Source of the DNA: Actinomycetes bacterium
GTDB lineage: Bacteria; Actinomycetota; Acidimicrobiia; Acidimicrobiales; RAAP-2
Direction: 5' to 3'
DNA length: 32,119 nt
Assembly: GCA_021838005.1 (NCBI GenBank)
Contig: JAKCEK010000007.1
Location: 1-32,119 of the forward strand
Position numbers and translations under genes: made by a program. This document shows positions 1 to 7,509 of this stretch, piece by piece. Each line of letters starts with the position of its first letter. Position 1 is the first letter of the stretch. The notes beneath the pieces are model-generated. The model was not told where the DNA came from. It ran no database searches and saw only the letters and a program-made list of their open reading frames with translations.

Positions 1-1
1 C

Positions 2-85
2 ACCGAGGACGGGGAGTTCATCGGCGAGACGCGGATCGACCCGACTCGGGACTACCAGCCCAAAGGGCCGGGCTTCCGGAGATAG
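2..85 (+). CDS. C-terminal fragment of an unidentified protein (starts upstream of window)
   Basis: Open frame from the window edge reads TEDGEFIGETRIDPTRDYQPKGPGFRR then TAG at 83-85. Confidence 0.5.
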   Translation, partial: TEDGEFIGETRIDPTRDYQPKGPGFRR

Positions 86-132
86 CCTGCACAGGTTCGG
101 CTGTTCACGATGACGTGACAGATCACACCGGT

Positions 133-205
133 GGGCGCTACAGGACTCGAACCTGTGGCCTCAGCCGTGTGAAGGCTGCGCTCTAACCAACTGAGCTAAG
201 CGCCC
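133..205 (-). tRNA. tRNA-Val (anticodon CAC)
   Basis: Reverse complement GGGCGCTTAGCTCAGTTGGTTAGAGCGCAGCCTTCACACGGCTGAGGCCACAGGTTCGAGTCCTGTAGCGCCC: 7-bp acceptor stem, D-loop AGTTGGTTAGA, anticodon loop TTCACAC, T-loop GGTTCGAGTCC. Confidence 0.95.
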
Positions 206-268
206 GGACGCATCATCCTACCCGCTCGTCCCTCGGGGGCCCGGCGCGGCGCGAAGTAGCCTTCACGC

Positions 269-925
269 GTGTCGAGAAACACTGACGCCACCGCACGGCC
301 CCGGCGCGCGCGACGCCCCTCGATGGCGCCGCGCGAGGCCATCCTCGGCCTCGATGACCTCGAACGCAAGCTCAGCGTCACCCTCGCCCTGATCGCCCTG
401 GGCTTCGGGATCTTCTTCGTCGTCCAGTGGGCGACCAACGCGACGATCGTCAAGACCGCCAAGCCCCTCGCCCACCACGCGTGTCCCACCGGCTACCACT
501 ACTTGGCCTCGTCCGCGCTCTGCCAGCAGATCTCTCACAACCGCGGCGCGTGGCTGTTGCAGTGCATCGTGGTGGTCGTGCTGGGCCTCGCGATCCTCTA
601 CACCGCGTGGCGCAAGAAGCGAGCCGGCGTCGCGACCTTCGCCCTCTTGCTCGGCCTCTTCCTCGGGGTCGCCGGACTGGGCGTCGTATTCTTCTTCTTC
701 GGCGCGTGGCTGATGCTGCGCGCCTACCGTCTCCAGAAGTACGGCGACGCGACCTGGAAGGGGTCGAACCGGGTGGCCCGAGAGATGGCCCAGGCCCGGC
801 GCAGCGGTGGCGCGCCGCGGCCCGCCACGGTCGACGCCTCGAGCACCGAGGCCCCTCCGCGCGCCGCGGCGCCGCCCGCGCCCTCCAAGCGCTACACGCC
901 CAAGAAGCAGCCGCGCCGCCGCTAG
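269..925 (+). CDS. Hypothetical membrane protein with basic/Pro-Ala-rich C-terminal tail
   Basis: 218 aa ORF from GTG with several hydrophobic segments; TAGCCT box 6 nt upstream of the start. Confidence 0.75.
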   Translation: MSRNTDATARPRRARRPSMAPREAILGLDDLERKLSVTLALIALGFGIFFVVQWATNATIVKTAKPLAHHACPTGYHYLASSALCQQISHNRGAWLLQCIVVVVLGLAILYTAWRKKRAGVATFALLLGLFLGVAGLGVVFFFFGAWLMLRAYRLQKYGDATWKGSNRVAREMAQARRSGGAPRPATVDASSTEAPPRAAAPPAPSKRYTPKKQPRRR

Positions 926-928
926 GCC

Positions 929-1693
929 ATGGGACTAGGCCTGGACTACCCGACCGCGTGGGGTCGCGGCTACCTCGCCCGCGCCGCCCGCGACCTCCTG
1001 CACCGCTACCTCCTCGCCCCCTACGCGCGCCACCTCTCGACCCTCGAGGTTCACGGGTCGCAGAACCTCGAGGGCGAGGGGCCCGTCATCCTCGTCGCCA
1101 ACCACGTCAGCCACGTCGACACGATCCTCGTGCTCACGGCCCTGCCGGACCGGCTGCGCCGGCGCACCGTGGTGGCCGCGGCCATGGACAGCTTCTTCAT
1201 GTCGCGGTGGACGGCCTTTCGCACCGTGCTCGCCTTCAACGCCATCCCGGTCGACCGGCTCAAGGTGAACCGGCGCAGCGCCCAGCTCGCCCTCGAGCTG
1301 GTCCAAGACGGCTGGAACCTCCTCATCTACCCCGAGGGCGGGCGCTCCCCCGACGGACGGCTCCAGGAGTTCAAGGGCGGGGCCGCCTACCTCGCCGAGC
1401 GCTCGCGCTCGAGCGTCATCCCCACCTACATCCACGAGTCGGGCTGGCTGAAGGGGCCGCGCTACGCCAAGGCCCCCCTCTACACCGAGGCCCCGAGCCA
1501 GGGCCGCCACCACGTCGTGGTGACCTTCGGCGAGCCGCTGCGCTGCGGGGAGGACGAGAACATGCGCCGCTTCGGCGCTCGCATCGAAGACGCCGTCGCG
1601 CGCCTCGGACGAGAGGTGAGCGGCGACCCCGACTACGGCGTGGCCCGACCCGGGCCGACCGAGCCCGGCGACGACGCCGACCCCGGGGACTAG
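929..1693 (+). CDS. 1-acyl-sn-glycerol-3-phosphate acyltransferase (PlsC-like)
   Basis: NHVSHVDT (HX4D) and YPEGGRS motifs. Confidence 0.88.
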   Translation: MGLGLDYPTAWGRGYLARAARDLLHRYLLAPYARHLSTLEVHGSQNLEGEGPVILVANHVSHVDTILVLTALPDRLRRRTVVAAAMDSFFMSRWTAFRTVLAFNAIPVDRLKVNRRSAQLALELVQDGWNLLIYPEGGRSPDGRLQEFKGGAAYLAERSRSSVIPTYIHESGWLKGPRYAKAPLYTEAPSQGRHHVVVTFGEPLRCGEDENMRRFGARIEDAVARLGREVSGDPDYGVARPGPTEPGDDADPGD

Positions 1694-2364
1694 GGGCCGA
1701 GCCGGGCGCAGCGCTCGGCGTAGAGCCGATCGGCGACGGTAGCGAGGGGCTCGAGCTCCTCGCCGAGGACCGCGGCCAGAACCTCGTCGGCGAACCAGGG
1801 GTTGAGGGCGAGCACCGGCCCGTGCGCGTAGGTGGCGAAGGCGCGCTCGGTGACAAAGCCGTCGTGGCGTCCGTCGCTGCCCCGACCCCGCACCACCTCG
1901 CCGAGGGGCCTCACCTCAGGGGCGAGCCTCGTCACCCCGCCGTGGTTCTCGAAGCCCACGAGGAGCCGTCCGCCCACGCGCACCGCGAGGTCGCCCACGC
2001 TGCGCCGCTCGCCGCGCACGGTCGTCACCTCGACGAGTCCGACGCCGTCGTAGTGGTCGTCGCCCTCGACCGCGAAGGTCGTGCCGAGCACCTGCAGGCC
2101 GGCGCACACCGCGAAGACCCGCGCACCGTCACCCACTCGTGCCACGAGATCGCCCCTCCGCAGCAGGTCGGCGGCCAGGCGCTGGGGACCGTCCTCGCCG
2201 CCTCCGAGCAGATAGAGGTCGGCCGCGGGGAGCCGCTCGTCCAGGGTCACCGTGGCGAGCTCGACGCGCCGGCCCCGGCGCCGGGCCCGCTCGGCGAGAA
2301 CGAGCGCGTTGCCGCCGTCGCCGTAGGTCCCGAGCAACTCGGGGTAGAGAAGGGCGATCCTCAC
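1690..2364 (-). CDS. gatD: Lipid II isoglutaminyl synthase, glutamine amidotransferase subunit GatD
   Basis: VRIALLYPELLGTYGDGGNALVL..., class I amidotransferase Cys in VFAVCAGLQVLG, His in FATYAHGPVL; GTG start overlaps the murT stop. Confidence 0.88.
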   Translation of the reverse strand: MRIALLYPELLGTYGDGGNALVLAERARRRGRRVELATVTLDERLPAADLYLLGGGEDGPQRLAADLLRRGDLVARVGDGARVFAVCAGLQVLGTTFAVEGDDHYDGVGLVEVTTVRGERRSVGDLAVRVGGRLLVGFENHGGVTRLAPEVRPLGEVVRGRGSDGRHDGFVTERAFATYAHGPVLALNPWFADEVLAAVLGEELEPLATVADRLYAERCARLGP

Positions 2365-3569
2365 GGCGCCGTGCGCGCGTTCCACTCCTGGAACGCGGTG
2401 TAGTTGGCCACGATCGTGACCGGCCGGTCGGAGGGCGGGTCGGGCACCGCGTCGCCGACGATCACCGCGACCCCGCCGTAGTCGAGGCGGGTCGCGAGGT
2501 CGAGGCGCCGCTCCCCCAGGCAGGTCACCGTGCGCCCGGTGAGGCGCTCGAAGGGCACGTCGTAGAGCCACGACGGGTCTCGGCCGTCCGCCACGCGCGC
2601 GTTCACCGCGATCCACAGGTCCCCGGGGGCGCCGGCAACCTCCTCGAGCGCCGCGCTGAACCCGGCCGGGTTCTTCGCCAGCACGAGTCGCACCTCGCCC
2701 CCGCGCCAGCGCCGCCGGGCGTAGCGCCCGGCGACTTCGCGGACCGACGCGAGTCGGACCGCGGCCGCGCGCGGGTCGACGCCCACGCGCGAGAGCGCCG
2801 TGAGCGCGAACGCCGCGTTCGCGCGGTTGACCGCCCCCGGCAGCGCGAGGTCGAGCTCGACGTCGACCCCGTCCACGCGGAGCGACCCCTCGGTGAGCAC
2901 GGTCGTCGCCCGGGGCTGGGTGAAGCCGCACGCGCTCGACCAGCCCGTCGGGGCGAACGCGAGAGGCGCCGTGCAGTGGGGGCACGACACGGCGTCCAGG
3001 CGCCACGGGGTCGCCACGTCGCACCACGCGACGTCGGGGGCCGTCTCGGCCGCGAAGGCGACCAGCGGGTCCGAGGCGTTGGCCACGACGACCGTGTCGG
3101 TGAGCGTCGCGCACAGGTCACGCCAGCGCAGCGCGACGCGTCGGACCTCGTTGGCGCGATCGAGCTGGTCGCGCGAGAGGTTGAGCAGTACGACCACGGC
3201 CGGCCGGGTCGCCGCGGCGATGCCCGCCAGCCACGACTCGTCGACCTCGAGCGCCGCCGGGACGCCTCGACGTCCGGCCAGGGCGGCCACGTGGCCTTGG
3301 ACCATGTTCGACCCGGTGTCGTTCACCGCGACCGGCCCACCCCAGCCGGCGGCCACCAGGGCGGTGGTGGTGGTCTTGCCGTTGGTGCCCGAGACGAGCA
3401 CCACCTGGCGCCCTCGGGCCAGCCCGCTGAGGAGCGTCGGGTCGAGGGCGAGCCCGGCGCGGCCCCCGATCACCGTGCCCTCGCCCCACCTCAGCACCCG
3501 CGAGAGGCGGTTGACCGCGAGGACGGCGTGCTCGGCGAGCCACGTCGTAGACCGCGGCCGGCGCACCAT
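2361..3569 (-). CDS. murT: Lipid II isoglutaminyl synthase, Mur-ligase-like subunit MurT
   Basis: SGTNGKTTTT P-loop, NxGSNMVQG, CPHC...SACGF segment, adjacent gatD; start chosen at ATG 3569 because TAGCGT lies 7 nt upstream on the minus strand. Confidence 0.9.
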   Translation of the reverse strand: MVRRPRSTTWLAEHAVLAVNRLSRVLRWGEGTVIGGRAGLALDPTLLSGLARGRQVVLVSGTNGKTTTTALVAAGWGGPVAVNDTGSNMVQGHVAALAGRRGVPAALEVDESWLAGIAAATRPAVVVLLNLSRDQLDRANEVRRVALRWRDLCATLTDTVVVANASDPLVAFAAETAPDVAWCDVATPWRLDAVSCPHCTAPLAFAPTGWSSACGFTQPRATTVLTEGSLRVDGVDVELDLALPGAVNRANAAFALTALSRVGVDPRAAAVRLASVREVAGRYARRRWRGGEVRLVLAKNPAGFSAALEEVAGAPGDLWIAVNARVADGRDPSWLYDVPFERLTGRTVTCLGERRLDLATRLDYGGVAVIVGDAVPDPPSDRPVTIVANYTAFQEWNARTAP

Positions 3570-3576
3570 GGGGGTC

Positions 3577-3582
3577 ACGCTA
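3577..3582 (-). promoter_or_regulatory. Putative -10 box of leaderless murT-gatD operon
   Basis: Minus strand TAGCGT-N7-ATG. Confidence 0.5.
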
Positions 3583-3591
3583 ACAAGCCCG

Positions 3592-3681
3592 GAAAAACGC
3601 AAGAGGACCAGCCGGGGGGAGGCTGGTCCTCTTGCAAAACCTGCGGTTCACCCGAAGGGGGGATTCGGATCAACCAGGCGT
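3592..3681 (-). ncRNA. Probable 6C-class small RNA
   Basis: Minus strand: hairpin CCGAA-TCCCCCC-TTCGG (3652-3668), then GCAAGAGGACCAGCC-TCCCCCC-GGCTGGTCCTCTTGC (3599-3635) and GTTTTTCC; two stem-loops each with six C, the defining feature of 6C RNA. Confidence 0.82.
3593..3635 (-). terminator. Intrinsic terminator of the 6C-like RNA
   Basis: Perfect 15-bp stem with 7-nt loop, followed on the minus strand by GTTTTT. Confidence 0.85.
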
Positions 3682-3686
3682 GTACC

Positions 3687-3715
3687 AGTATGGCGTCCCG
3701 CGTACTATCTGGCAA
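3687..3715 (-). promoter_or_regulatory. Putative sigma70-like promoter of the 6C-like RNA
   Basis: Minus strand TTGCCA (3715-3710) - 17 nt - CATACT (3692-3687). Confidence 0.6.
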
Positions 3716-3739
3716 CCGCATAGGAGAGATATCTTACAT

Positions 3740-3754
3740 CTATACTTTCGATAG
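3740..3754 (+). promoter_or_regulatory. Putative LysR-type operator (CTAT-N7-ATAG, T-N11-A) overlapping -10 TATACT and the GTG start
   Basis: CTATACTTTCGATAG; TATACT at 3741-3746 is 7 nt before GTG 3754. Confidence 0.5.
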
Positions 3755-4680
3755 TGGAGCTCCGTCAACTCGAGGCCCTGGTCGGCATCGCGGACCACGG
3801 GACGTTCTCGCGCGCCGCCGACGCCCTCGGGACCGTGCAGTCCAACATCTCGCACCGCGTGGCCCGCCTCGAGGCCGACCTCGGCACCGCCCTCGTCGAT
3901 CGCGCCTCGGGGGTCCTCACCGAGTCGGGCGCGGTGGTCGTCGAGCGCGCCCGGCGCATCTTGGGCGAGGTGCGCGCCATCGCCTCGGACGTCTCAGAGC
4001 TCAACGCCGACGTCACGGGCGTCGTGACCCTGGGCATGATCGGCACGGCCGGCCGGTGGGTGGTCCCGCTGCTGCTCGAGAGCCTGCGCCGGCGCTACGC
4101 GAAGATCGTGCTGCACATCTCGGAGGGCACGAACTCGGCTCTCGAGCCCCGCCTCGTCAACGGCCAGCTCGACCTCGCGGTGCTCGCCTGGCCGGTCCAG
4201 TCGGCCGAACTCGTCGAGAGCGACCTGTTCATCGAGGACCTGGTCGTCATCGCGGCGCGCGACCACGCGCTCACCCGCGAGCCCCTCCCCCTCACCTGGT
4301 CGACCCTCGCCCGCCACGAACTCCTCCTGCCCCTGGGTGGGACGCCGATCCGCCGCGAGATCGACGACGCCGCCCGGGCGGCCGGCGTCACGCTCAGCGC
4401 ACGCGTCGAGCTCGACGGCCTGCGCACCATCGCCTCGATGACCTTCGACGGGCACGGCCCGTCGATCCTGCCCGCCACGATGCTCTCGCCCCACCTGCGC
4501 ACGAACTTCGTCGCCCTGCCCATCGAGAACATCGCCAAGCGGCGCGTCGTGCTCGCCACTCGGCGCTACGGCTTCCCCGCGGCGCCGGTACGGGCGATCG
4601 CCGCGCTGTTGCACCAGGTGGTCGAGTCGGCCGAGAGCCCGCCCGAGGGCGTCTACCTCCGTCGCACCCCCCTGCCATAG
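3754..4680 (+). CDS. LysR family transcriptional regulator
   Basis: MELRQLEALVGIADHGTFSRAADALGTVQSNISHRVARLEADLGTALVDR HTH and effector domain. Confidence 0.93.
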   Translation: MELRQLEALVGIADHGTFSRAADALGTVQSNISHRVARLEADLGTALVDRASGVLTESGAVVVERARRILGEVRAIASDVSELNADVTGVVTLGMIGTAGRWVVPLLLESLRRRYAKIVLHISEGTNSALEPRLVNGQLDLAVLAWPVQSAELVESDLFIEDLVVIAARDHALTREPLPLTWSTLARHELLLPLGGTPIRREIDDAARAAGVTLSARVELDGLRTIASMTFDGHGPSILPATMLSPHLRTNFVALPIENIAKRRVVLATRRYGFPAAPVRAIAALLHQVVESAESPPEGVYLRRTPLP

Positions 4681-4687
4681 TTGGGGC

Positions 4688-5314
4688 GTGCCCCGACCCG
4701 ATCCCGCCGCGGCCGCCCGGGCGATCGGCCGCGCCGACCCCGCCTTCCGCGCTCTCGTCGCCCGCGTGGGACCGCCGCCGCGCCGGCGCGCCGCGCCCGT
4801 GGCCGACCGCTTCGCGAACCTGACCCGCTCGGTGACCTACCAGCTGCTCGCGACCAAGGCCGCCGCGACGATCCACGCCCGGGTGATCGCCCTGTGCGAG
4901 GGCGAGGTCACCCCCCGGACGATCCTCGGGGCGGGCCACGATCGGCTGCGCGCGGTCGGGCTCTCCAACGCCAAGGCCGCCGCGATGCTCGACCTCGCCG
5001 AGCGGGCCCTCGACGGGCGCCTCGCGCTCGCGCGCCACGGCACGATGAGCGACGTCGAGGTCACCTCCGAAGTGGTGGCCGTGCGGGGGCTGGGCGTCTG
5101 GAGCGCCCACATGTACCTCATGCACACCCTCGGCCGACCCGACGTCTGGCCGACCGGCGACTTCGGGGTCCGCCACGGCTGGAGCCTGCTGCACGACCTC
5201 GACGAGCTGGTCACCGAGCGGGCCCTGCGCCCCCTGGGCGAACCCTTCACCGGGGTGCGCTCGGAGGTCGCGTGGTACTGCTGGCGGGCCGTCGAGCTCG
5301 AGCGCGCCCGGTAG
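4688..5314 (+). CDS. DNA-3-methyladenine glycosylase family (HhH-GPD, AlkA-like)
   Basis: VRGLGVWSAHMYLMHTLGRPDVWPTGDFGVRHG: HhH plus catalytic Asp. Confidence 0.85.
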   Translation: MPRPDPAAAARAIGRADPAFRALVARVGPPPRRRAAPVADRFANLTRSVTYQLLATKAAATIHARVIALCEGEVTPRTILGAGHDRLRAVGLSNAKAAAMLDLAERALDGRLALARHGTMSDVEVTSEVVAVRGLGVWSAHMYLMHTLGRPDVWPTGDFGVRHGWSLLHDLDELVTERALRPLGEPFTGVRSEVAWYCWRAVELERAR

Positions 5315-5324
5315 CCTCGCAGCC

Positions 5325-6722
5325 ATGCCGCTGCTCACCCTCGCCGACTTCGAACGCACCGCCCTCGACACGTTGATGGAGTTCGGGGCGATCCCCTCCC
5401 TCTCCCCCCAGTTCGACCCCGACTGGGCCGAGACGGGGCACCTCGAGCGCGCCGCCCAACTGCTCGGCGACTGGGCCCGGCGCCGCGCGCTCGCGCGCCA
5501 CTCCGTGGAGATCGTGCGCCTACCCGGGCGCACGCCGACCCTCGTCGTGACCGTCGAGGCGACCGGCCCCGCGACGGGAACCGTCGTGCTCTACGGTCAC
5601 CTCGATAAGCAGCCGCCCCTCGGCGACTGGTCCGACGGGCTCGCGCCGTGGAGTCCCGTGCGCCGGGGTGACCGCCTCTACGCGCGCGGGGTCTCCGACG
5701 ACGGCTACGCCGCCTTCGCCGCCCTCAGTGCCCTCGAGGCGCTGGAGGCGGTCGGGATCCCCCACGGCCGATGCGTCGTGCTCATCGAGGCGAGCGAAGA
5801 GAGCGGCAGCCCCGACCTCGAGGCCTACCTCGACCACCTCGCCGACCACCTGGGCGAGGTCGAGCTGCTGATCTGCCTGGACTCGGGCGCCGTCTCGTAC
5901 GACCGGCTGTGGGTGACGACCTCGCTGAGGGGCAACGTCAACGTCGAGGTCACCGTCTCGGTGCTCTCCCAGGGCCAGCACTCGGGCTCGACGAGCGGTG
6001 TCGTGCCCTCGTCGTTTCGCATCCTGCGTCAGCTCATGGACCGCCTCGAGGATGCCCGAACCGGGAGGGTCCTCCTGCCCGAGCTGCACGCGGAGATCCC
6101 CGCCGAGCACCGCGACGCGGCGCACGCCCTCGCCGCTCAGTTCGGCGACGTCGCGGCCGAGGGCCTGCCCCTGCTCGAGGGCGTCCGTCTCATGGGCGAC
6201 AGCGCCGAGGACCGGATCCTGAACAAGACCTGGCGCCCCACGCTCTCGACCATCGGGATGGCCGGCATTCCCGCCCCGGCCGACGCCGGCAACGTCCTGC
6301 GCCCCTTCACCACGGCCACCCTCTCGTTCCGCCTGCCCCCCAGCGTCGCCGCCGCGGGGGCCCTCGCGGCCATCGAGCGGACCCTCACGACCGACGTCCC
6401 TTCGGGCGCCCACGTCCGGGTCGTGCCCCAGCACCCCGGGGACGGGTGGGTGGCGCCGACCTTCGCCCCCTGGCTGGGCGAGGCCCTCGAGGCCGCCTCG
6501 CGCGACGCCTTCGGCCAGCCCCTCGGCTACACCGGAGAGGGCGGCTCCATCCCCTTCCTCGGCTCGCTCGCTCGCCGCTACCCCGGGGTGCAGTTCGTCG
6601 CCACGGGGGTGGGGGGGCCGGGCGCCAACGCCCACGCGATCGACGAGATGCTCGACCTGCCGACGGCGGTCGGGGTCGCCAACGCGGTGACTACCGTGGT
6701 CGCGGCGCACGCCGCCCGCTGA
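5325..6722 (+). CDS. M20 family metallopeptidase
   Basis: YGHLDKQPP, ARGVSDDGY, EASEESGSPDL, GQHSGSTSG motifs. Confidence 0.9.
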   Translation: MPLLTLADFERTALDTLMEFGAIPSLSPQFDPDWAETGHLERAAQLLGDWARRRALARHSVEIVRLPGRTPTLVVTVEATGPATGTVVLYGHLDKQPPLGDWSDGLAPWSPVRRGDRLYARGVSDDGYAAFAALSALEALEAVGIPHGRCVVLIEASEESGSPDLEAYLDHLADHLGEVELLICLDSGAVSYDRLWVTTSLRGNVNVEVTVSVLSQGQHSGSTSGVVPSSFRILRQLMDRLEDARTGRVLLPELHAEIPAEHRDAAHALAAQFGDVAAEGLPLLEGVRLMGDSAEDRILNKTWRPTLSTIGMAGIPAPADAGNVLRPFTTATLSFRLPPSVAAAGALAAIERTLTTDVPSGAHVRVVPQHPGDGWVAPTFAPWLGEALEAASRDAFGQPLGYTGEGGSIPFLGSLARRYPGVQFVATGVGGPGANAHAIDEMLDLPTAVGVANAVTTVVAAHAAR

Positions 6723-6745
6723 CCCACACGAGTGAGGTTCCCCCC

Positions 6746-7348
6746 ATGACCGACCACGTAGACCTCTGGGTCGACCCCCTCTGCCCCTGGGCGTGGCTCA
6801 CCTCGCGGTGGCTGCTCGAGGCCACGACGGTGCGCGACGTCGAGGTCGCCTTCCACGTGATGAGCCTCTCGGTGCTCAACGAGGGCCGTGACCTGCCCGC
6901 CGACTACCGGGCGTTCCTCGACGACGGCTGGGGCCCGGTGCGCGTGCTCATCGCCGCCGAGCAGCGCCACGGCGCCGGGGTCGTCGAGCCCCTCTACTCG
7001 GCGATGGGGGCGCGCTTCCACCCCGGCGGGGAGAAGGATCGCACCGCCGTGATCGCGGAAGCGCTCGCCGAGGTCGCCCTCGAGGCCGACCTCGCCGACG
7101 CGGCCACCACGACCGCCTTCGACGAGGCCCTGCGCGCGAGCCACGCGGCCGGCATGGATCCCGTCGGCTACGAGGTCGGCACGCCGGTCGTCCACGTCGC
7201 CGGGAACGCCCTCTTCGGGCCCGTCGTCACCCCGGCGCCCAAGGGCGAGGCGGCCGGTCGGCTCCTCGACGGGGTGCTCGCGGTGATGGCGACCCCGGGC
7301 TTCTACGAGCTCAAGCGCAGCCGGACCCTCGGCCCGATCTTCGACTAG
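6746..7348 (+). CDS. DsbA-fold protein of the mycothiol-dependent nitroreductase Rv2466c type
   Basis: VDLWVDPLCPWAWLTSRWLLE, FHVMSLSVLNEGRDLP, WGPVRVLIAAEQRHG, ELKRSRT; ATG at 6746. Confidence 0.85.
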   Translation: MTDHVDLWVDPLCPWAWLTSRWLLEATTVRDVEVAFHVMSLSVLNEGRDLPADYRAFLDDGWGPVRVLIAAEQRHGAGVVEPLYSAMGARFHPGGEKDRTAVIAEALAEVALEADLADAATTTAFDEALRASHAAGMDPVGYEVGTPVVHVAGNALFGPVVTPAPKGEAAGRLLDGVLAVMATPGFYELKRSRTLGPIFD

Positions 7349-7509
7349 CCCCCGTCGGGGGCGGCGAGCGCCTCGGCGAGCTGGTCGGCGTGCTCGCGGG
7401 GGTCTCGGGTGTAGGCCCCCGGCCACGTCGCCACGCCGTAGGCGCCCGACTCGGAGTGGCGGCCCGGTCGTCGGCGACGGCGGAGGGATCCACACTTCGC
7501 GCCCGGGCC
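7345..7509 (-). pseudogene. Possible 3'-end relic of a lost gene
   Basis: No start; frame after the acyl-CoA dehydrogenase stop reads ...RHSESGAYGVATWPGAYTRDPREHADQLAEALAAPDGG*, with its stop sharing CTAG with the plus-strand stop. Confidence 0.35.

Noticed and set aside
427-2403. 658-aa plus-strand ORF
   Set aside because: Arg/Pro/Gly-rich shadow frame across the membrane-protein gene, plsC and antisense to gatD; no recognisable domain.
3599-3635. Hairpin as a murT leader attenuator
   Set aside because: The T-tract ends upstream of the apparent murT -10 box (3577-3582), so the hairpin would not be in the murT mRNA from that promoter; the sRNA-terminator reading fits better.
2139-4823. 894-aa plus-strand ORF
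   Set aside because: Runs antisense to murT-gatD, across the sRNA locus and out of frame over lysR; low-complexity Arg/Gly/Pro composition typical of GC-rich spurious ORFs.
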